In this document: positions 58,420 to 64,000 of the stretch, one piece after another
Layout of the letters: every line of letters begins with the position of its first letter
Numbering within the stretch: the first letter of the stretch is position 1
Assembly (NCBI GenBank): GCA_012861695.1
Contig: JAAOOA010000536.1
Location: 5,001 to 69,000 of the forward strand
Direction of reading: 5' to 3'
Source: Trematomus loennbergii
Taxonomy: Eukaryota; Chordata; Actinopteri; Perciformes; Nototheniidae
Length of the DNA: 64,000 nucleotides
The notes under the pieces: model-generated
What the model saw: the letters and a program-made list of their open reading frames with translations, nothing else
Told to the model about the DNA's origin: nothing
The model's database searches: none
Program-made: the position numbers and the translations under genes

Positions 58420-60974
58420 ATCATCTGAAAGTAAAATTAATCATTATGCTATTAGTATTAAATACATATAAGTATTTTTACAACTTGTATTTAGAAATAA
58501 TATTAAAGCAAACGATTGTAAAGGTAAAAGTATGAGCATCAAATCAAATCAATTAAAGTGACTGAGGCTTTTTTAACATAGACTTTTCAGTGTCCCACAT
58601 CCTGGGGATTGTGTTTACAAACATTGACCATACCGTTCACCATCCCCCTCCCCCCTACTGTATGTTGATTTTTGACTTTGTTTAGAGCAGTGAATTTTCT
58701 TTCTCTCTGCAGCAGAGAGCTAAGCGCTGTCAGACCAGACCTAACCCTAACCCTGAAAAGTATTATCATCTGAAAGTAAAATGAATCATTATGTTATTAG
58801 TATTAAATACATATAAGTATTTTTACAACTTGTATTTAGAAATACTCTGTTGTAATTATTGATGCATAAATGTGTTCATCCATTCAATGTGGAATCTGCT
58901 ATAATGGGGTTAATGCATGATATTACTTAATAATACAATACACTATATAATATATGATATGATAATTACATTTGAATTTGATTAATTTCTTATTTCATAG
59001 TTTCTCTTCATTATTATAACAGTTCTGTTTCATATGAGTGTTGAGAGCTGTATCCATAAATCTCTTAATTTTGCCCTCAAAGTGCACCAGATTGATGCAT
59101 TTAACTTCATATAAAGAAAAACATCTTCTGTTGTAACAACAATAACATTATAAATAGTACATAGCTGAACATGGTATTGCACATTTAGCTTTCAGTGTTA
59201 CTGATCTGAGATGTTTTTATACATGAATTAAGGTGACTGAGGCTTTTTAACATATACTTTTCAGTGTCCCACATACCCACATACCGTTCACCATCCCCAC
59301 CCCCCTACAGTATGTTGATTTTTGACTGTTTGCCTACATGTAATGGGTGGCATTTAGTACCTACCCCCCCTGAGTGAATACCTGTTGTACCTGTCCGGGG
59401 CTAAGCCCATAGGACGATGCTCTGATGTCATAACCCTCGCAGATTTGTCATATGTTTACAAAAAACGATGTTAACACTTTCTTGTTCTTAATATGCTATA
59501 TTTAGGGTCGATATGTGTTGAATTTACTTAAAATAGCAGATCACTGTGACCGGATATAGTTTTTTTTCGGCTTAGTGAACGTGTCTCTTCCTCCGCGGCT
59601 CCTCCGTGCAGAGAGTTTGCAGCGGTGTGTGTCAGCAACGTGCAGTCAGGGGAGGCACGGATTGGCCGTCGGAGAGTCGGGACTTATCCCTGGCCACTGT
59701 GAGTTCTGGAGACTCACAGAACGGCCGGACACCAACGGCCCGGTTTGCTTACGGCCGACAAAACACTCCCCCCCCCCCGTTGACAATTCACGAGCGTCTA
59801 ACTCTCTCCCCCCCCCCCCCCCCCCGTCGCACCTTCTAACAGAGCCCCCCCACATATCAAATCCCAATGTCACCCTGGCCTCTGGAGCAGAAATGAAGAG
59901 TTTTATCACTCATATTTGTTATGAATAATCATTTATCATTTTTAAATAGTAAGTTGCTTTGGATAAAAGCGTCAGCTAAATGCAATTTATGAAGCCTCAC
60001 TCAGGATTTTTTTACCAAGTGTTTTTTATTGCTCTTGGGGCATTAAAAACAAGATTTTAACTTTAGTTTTTTATATAACATCTGCATTTTCTCTTGTGAA
60101 AACTAAGTCTTAGTTTGGCCATAGTTATTTCATATATAAAGACTATATATTATTGAATTACAAGATTAGATATACTTTATTTGATCTAAAATATTGATGT
60201 GTTCAAATGCTCTTCTAAACAAAACTGAAAGTCCATGAAGTTCTCTTCCTGTTTTGTGAAGGAAGCGCCATCTCCTGGTTAAATCCTGAAATTGAAAATC
60301 TGGCAACGCCCTCTTGGAAAATAGTGGGAGGGCTTAACGTTCCCAGATACTGGTCTTTGGCAGGTCTTAGGCAGGTAACTGGCAGGTAGTAGGCAGGAAG
60401 CAGTAAGCTGGAGTCTGAAATAAGATGCTCCATCAGTACGCCCCATCAGCTACACCAGGAAGAGCAGCAGGAAGGCCAGGGTGAGCTGTCTCATTGATTT
60501 CACTGGAGATGTGACTTTATCGTCTATTCTACTCTAAATGTGACCATAACTCACCGAACATCGTGCTGTATTAAAGAAGACTTGAAAGCAGAGATTGAGA
60601 AAATAAAATCTGCAGGAAATGTTTATTGAGGAATAAATCAAGTGAGACGTAGGGTCATTTTCTCGCAGACTTCTATACAATCAAGACTTTCAGGACTCCT
60701 TTATGCATACTCACTTTTCTTTCCCTCCAGCTCTATGGAACAGATGAATATCAGACATGTTTACAGTGCACTTATTTATTAAGTAAACAGTATTTCTGCC
60801 GTATATAATTTCCTGCTTTTTACCTTTACCTTATGATTTCACTTTAATGCACTACTTCATTGACTTATTTCAATTCTTTATCACTTTGTATGTCTTAAGT
60901 GTGCTGTTTGTTATGATGTGCATCTACGTAAAGCCATTGAATCTTTAGCATTTAGACAAACACTCACCTGAAGA
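58420..60974. other. Right flank of the element; tandem flank duplicates; no gene
   Basis: AAAGTAAAATGAATCATTAT and CATTGACCATACCGTTCACC blocks recur (58426, 58616, 58774, 59280), showing the flank was tandemly duplicated before or around the insertion. 59570-59870 is GC-rich with two poly-C tracts and resembles old teleost MITE sequence (GGATTGGCCGTCGGAGAGTC). Short frames here have no family resemblance. Confidence 0.5.
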
Positions 60975-61412
60975 AGAGGAGGAGGTCACGTGGTGTGATG
61001 AAGAGGAATTGCTGCATCAGGTGTTCTTAATTGCAGTCTTTTGTCTTGTATCCCTGCATCTGTAAACTCAGGCGCATTACAGGTACAGTAGGTTCTTTAA
61101 GGGTGTATCGCCCACTAGAGGCCTGGAGTGGAAATACAGCTGGAAACACAGGTGTAAATAAATAATATGAATAATTACATAAAATATTTTATAATAAAAG
61201 AAAAATACTATTAAAAGTCCTGAAAATAAACCATACTGAAGTGAAAATATAACATTTAAGCAACATTTATTTAAAATAAAACTGTTGATTGTGCAGTAAA
61301 GTTGATTTTAACCACGTTACTGATGAAAACTTGACAGCAAGAAGGTCTGTTTTGATGTCTTTTTAATATATAGAATATAAAATCTTCCTCCAGTGACAGA
61401 CCAAAAGTAAAA

Positions 61413-61864
61413 GCACTAAATGGGCTGGCTCCAGCCTATATAGCTGAACTCCTCCAGCGCTACACCCCAGCCAGAGCTTTAAGGTCTGCTGACCAGCTGC
61501 TGCTGGTAGTGCCCAAGACCAGGCTTAAAACCTGAGAGCACCGAGCCTTTGCAGCAGCTGGCCCTAGGCTCTGGAACACTCTGCCCCTCCATGTGAGGTC
61601 GACCCAGACCCTAGGGGTTTTTAAATCTACTCTTAAGACACACTTCTTCTCCCTGGCCTTCTAGTCAGAGCGGAGCACGACTCCTGACTTTTCCCTGTGT
61701 TTTCTTTTAAATATCTGTTGTAATTTATTGTCTTTTATTGTGATTATAGAAATGTGTTTTTATGTGATTGTAGTTATTACATGTACAGCACTTTGGCCCG
61801 ACCAAAAATCGCTTTTAAATGTGCTTTATAAATAAACCTTGATTTGATTTGATTTGATTTGATT
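61413..61864 (+). mobile_element. 5'-truncated L2 LINE, 3' end only
   Basis: TAAAA flanks both sides (61408-61412, 61865-61869). The uninterrupted paralog near 29771 reads AAGTAAAACATTTGATCG. The insert carries the L2 C-terminal block (CTGGCTCCAGCCTATATAGC), the 3' UTR words ACAGCACTTTGGCCCGACCA, and a TTTGA pentamer tail. Confidence 0.92.
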
Positions 61865-63213
61865 TAAAACATTTGATCGTAAAAAAAAAAACACACAAAC
61901 CTGAGGGTGGTGCTGTCGAGCTGCAGTGTATTAACAAACACACACTTAAGAAACATACACACTAACACACAAATAATCGCACACGTCATTCAACAGCACA
62001 CAACTGGCAAAATGTGGTTCTGCTCAACAGATGAAGCGCTGACTGAACCGGAGGACCAAACTGAAAGCTGACAGGATGTTGATCAGGGGATTTGAAAAGG
62101 TCTATAGCCACCTAGCCAGGTTCTTTAGCCTCTTCTCCATGTGCCATTCTTAGAGCTTCCTCTATGACGCTCTGATGCACTCTCCAGGAACGCTGAAGAG
62201 TACGTAAGTCAAATCAAACTGTATCACTTTCTTTGTTGCCTCATACCTGATCCCAGGATATCACCACAGCTCCACTAAATGTGCAACACCTTCCTTGGCT
62301 CTGACACAAACTGTATGTTGTTTACAAAGTGAGAGCCAGGGCAAAGAGAGGTGTTCAACCCAACAAAGCGTTGTGTTGTCAGTGTGTTGGAGATAGAGAG
62401 AGAAACACAACTCATTATAAATTGATTAAAAGTACTCTTTTTATTTGGATTATATATCATTAAAGCGTAGTAAAAAAAGGAGTAACATATTCCATTAGGA
62501 CTTAAGCTAATTAAAAACATCCTAAGATACTGGAGGCATTTCAGCTTTAGGAATACATATAAGAGTACAAAGAGAGTATAGTAAATATATTGTATAGACT
62601 ATTGATCAGATATATACAGCATGTGCAGCAGTTACAGTAGGCAGTACAGGTATATATACTGTAGGTATAAGTACACGCTATGCTAATTATAAGACATTAT
62701 ATGAATCATTAATTGAAAAACGAGATAAAAGCATTTATTAAAGTTATTAAATCGACACTAGGGTGACTGAGTTCCTAGAGAACACAATTAACAAAAACAT
62801 TTTATGGATCATTTTACAATTTAAAGATGTTATGAATTCAACCCAACACTTGTATGTTTGAACATGTGCAGCAGTTACAGTGAGAAGTGAAGGTATAAGG
62901 TGTGAGTACAAGTACTGCTAATATTGAGATGTTATATACAGAGACTGTAGACTATAGATCAGATACAGTATAACTATGTATGGGAATGTGAGAGCATACT
63001 TAAAGGATGTTAAATCAGAAAGGAATGAATATAATGAGCTATGTTTCCTATCATATGGAGGTGAGTTTCTGAAGGGCCTCTCGTGGGGCTCAGGTGTTCT
63101 CAGTCATCAGAAATGTTCCAATGATCTCATGGTTCTCCTGTTTTCTCCTGTAGAATATGAGGAGGTGATGTTTGACAGCATGGACTCTGAGGGGAGTTGA
63201 TGTTGTTGATCAG

Positions 63214-63288
63214 TCACACAGAGGCAGAAGCCCCTCCATCGTTTTCATCGTTCACCTCATCTTCATCTTCATCTTCATCATTCTGCTC
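63214..63288 (-). CDS. Last coding exon of a second IgSF receptor (partial gene)
   Basis: The minus strand has a GACAG acceptor, then an acidic run EQNDEDEDEDEVN and DENDGGASASV with a stop at 63214, the counterpart of 31082-31156. The Tyr of VNYEN is Asp here. The upstream exons (basic exon, TM, C2, V) should lie to the right; the window ends in the intron at the position matching 31870. Whether this copy is intact cannot be judged. Confidence 0.6.
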   Translation of the reverse strand, partial: EQNDEDEDEDEVNDENDGGASASV

Positions 63289-64000
63289 CTGTCACCAAGG
63301 AACAGAGACATGGTGAAAACACAGAGCAGAGCTGGAAAGTAACTAAGTACATTTACTCAGTTTTGTACTTCAGTACATATTTTAAGGACTTTACTTGACT
63401 ATCATCAGTTAATGCTACTTTACACTTTAACTGCTCCTTATTCTGGAGCTTCATGTTGAACTTTTTACTCGTCTACATCCATTCATTTTTATTACACATT
63501 CTTGCTTTAACATCTTTATATTCCTTTTTTTATTTTGTATTTACTTCATTCTTAAATTGAACAGAAATCACCATCTATGATGTATTACATGACAAATATA
63601 ACTAGTTAAGCTACCCAGTAGTATGTAAAGTCATTTTAATAAACCATACTTTGCAAATGGAAGTGATACACATTAAAACATCACTTATTATAATCATATA
63701 TTATATTATTACATTCTGCACAATCAGTACTTTCAATGTAGGTATATTTGTATTATTAATCATATTTATATATTAGAGTATTTCTACATTGTAGTATTGC
63801 TACTTTTAATGAAGTGCAATATCTCAGTACTTCCTTTAGTGCCTTGCTCAAGGGAACCACAGAGATACTTCATTTCACACAACATGCACACTTTACTCCT
63901 TTGTTGAATCTTCTGCCTGTCTTATAACAGTTAAATGAAAATAATAAATATTACAAGCTATTATTTATATTTAAACTCACAGGTTTTTTGTCATCCGTTT

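Larger units (their letters stand above)
60975..64000. repeat. Segmental duplication, copy B (partner 29343-31880)
   Basis: Collinear with copy A except for an L2 insertion (61413-61864), about 200 bp of extra sequence near 61940-62150 where copy A has the CA tract, and scattered indels. It runs off the window. Confidence 0.9.

Noticed and set aside
59646..59928. Overlapping frames of 77-117 codons at 59.6-59.9 kb
   Set aside because: Composed of GC-rich repeat and poly-C tracts; no family resemblance.
60440..60520. Minus-strand signal-peptide-like stretch MRQLTLAFLLLFLV
   Set aside because: Runs directly into a stop, has no supported following exon, and no counterpart elsewhere in the window.

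Overview
The window is vertebrate nuclear DNA, almost certainly from a ray-finned (teleost, percomorph-type) fish. Two conserved genes with normal GT-AG introns can be read: the N-terminus of an SYNCRIP/hnRNP Q-like RNA-binding protein and a complete COX7A2-type cytochrome c oxidase subunit. The rest is dominated by teleost-type transposons (L2 LINE, hAT, Harbinger, TTAA-flanked TIR elements, solo LTRs), minisatellites, and pieces of a lineage-expanded immunoglobulin-superfamily (IgSF) receptor family. No bacterial operons, CRISPR arrays, tRNA or rRNA genes were found.

Layout. 1-4.0 kb: 5' end of syncrip on the minus strand (two coding exons and a 5' UTR exon). 5.0-12.3 kb: cox7a2, divergent from syncrip, four coding exons; intron 2 is swollen to 4.6 kb by a 57-bp and a 45-bp minisatellite and an inserted element. 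12.3-18.8 kb: repeats, including a ~300-bp degenerate tandem array, a TTAA-type element, and a 2.7-kb gene-less derivative of the large element described below. 18.8-43.1 kb: a duplicated, decaying IgSF receptor cluster (signal-peptide, V, C2, stalk, TM and tail exons on the minus strand, plus a remnant on the plus strand) interrupted by a near full-length L2, hAT elements with 8-bp target duplications and a four-deep nest of transposons at 35.7-39.6 kb. 43.1-44.8 kb: no gene seen.

44.8-58.4 kb is the most unusual part: a 13.6-kb insertion whose pre-insertion site survives as a second copy at 58.75 kb. It carries one recognisable gene, a tyrosine recombinase (Crypton-like, with R, K, xxxR, H and Y signatures) fused to N-terminal zinc fingers through an in-frame 57-bp minisatellite. 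The gene has several frameshifts and a Harbinger-type MITE inside it. The other ~10 kb are elaborate non-coding arms: inverted blocks, tandem arrays with ~80, ~114, ~128, ~139 and ~146-bp units, and long hairpins, one with perfect 60-bp arms and a 5-nt loop. Related arm sequence without the gene lies at 16.0-18.8 kb.

58.4-64.0 kb: flanking repeats, then a second copy of the 29.3-31.9 kb segment containing the last coding exon of another IgSF paralog that runs off the window. Of the recognisable protein-coding loci, only syncrip (partial) and cox7a2 look intact. The IgSF and recombinase frames are broken as given; whether this is real decay or assembly error in repeats cannot be decided from the sequence alone.
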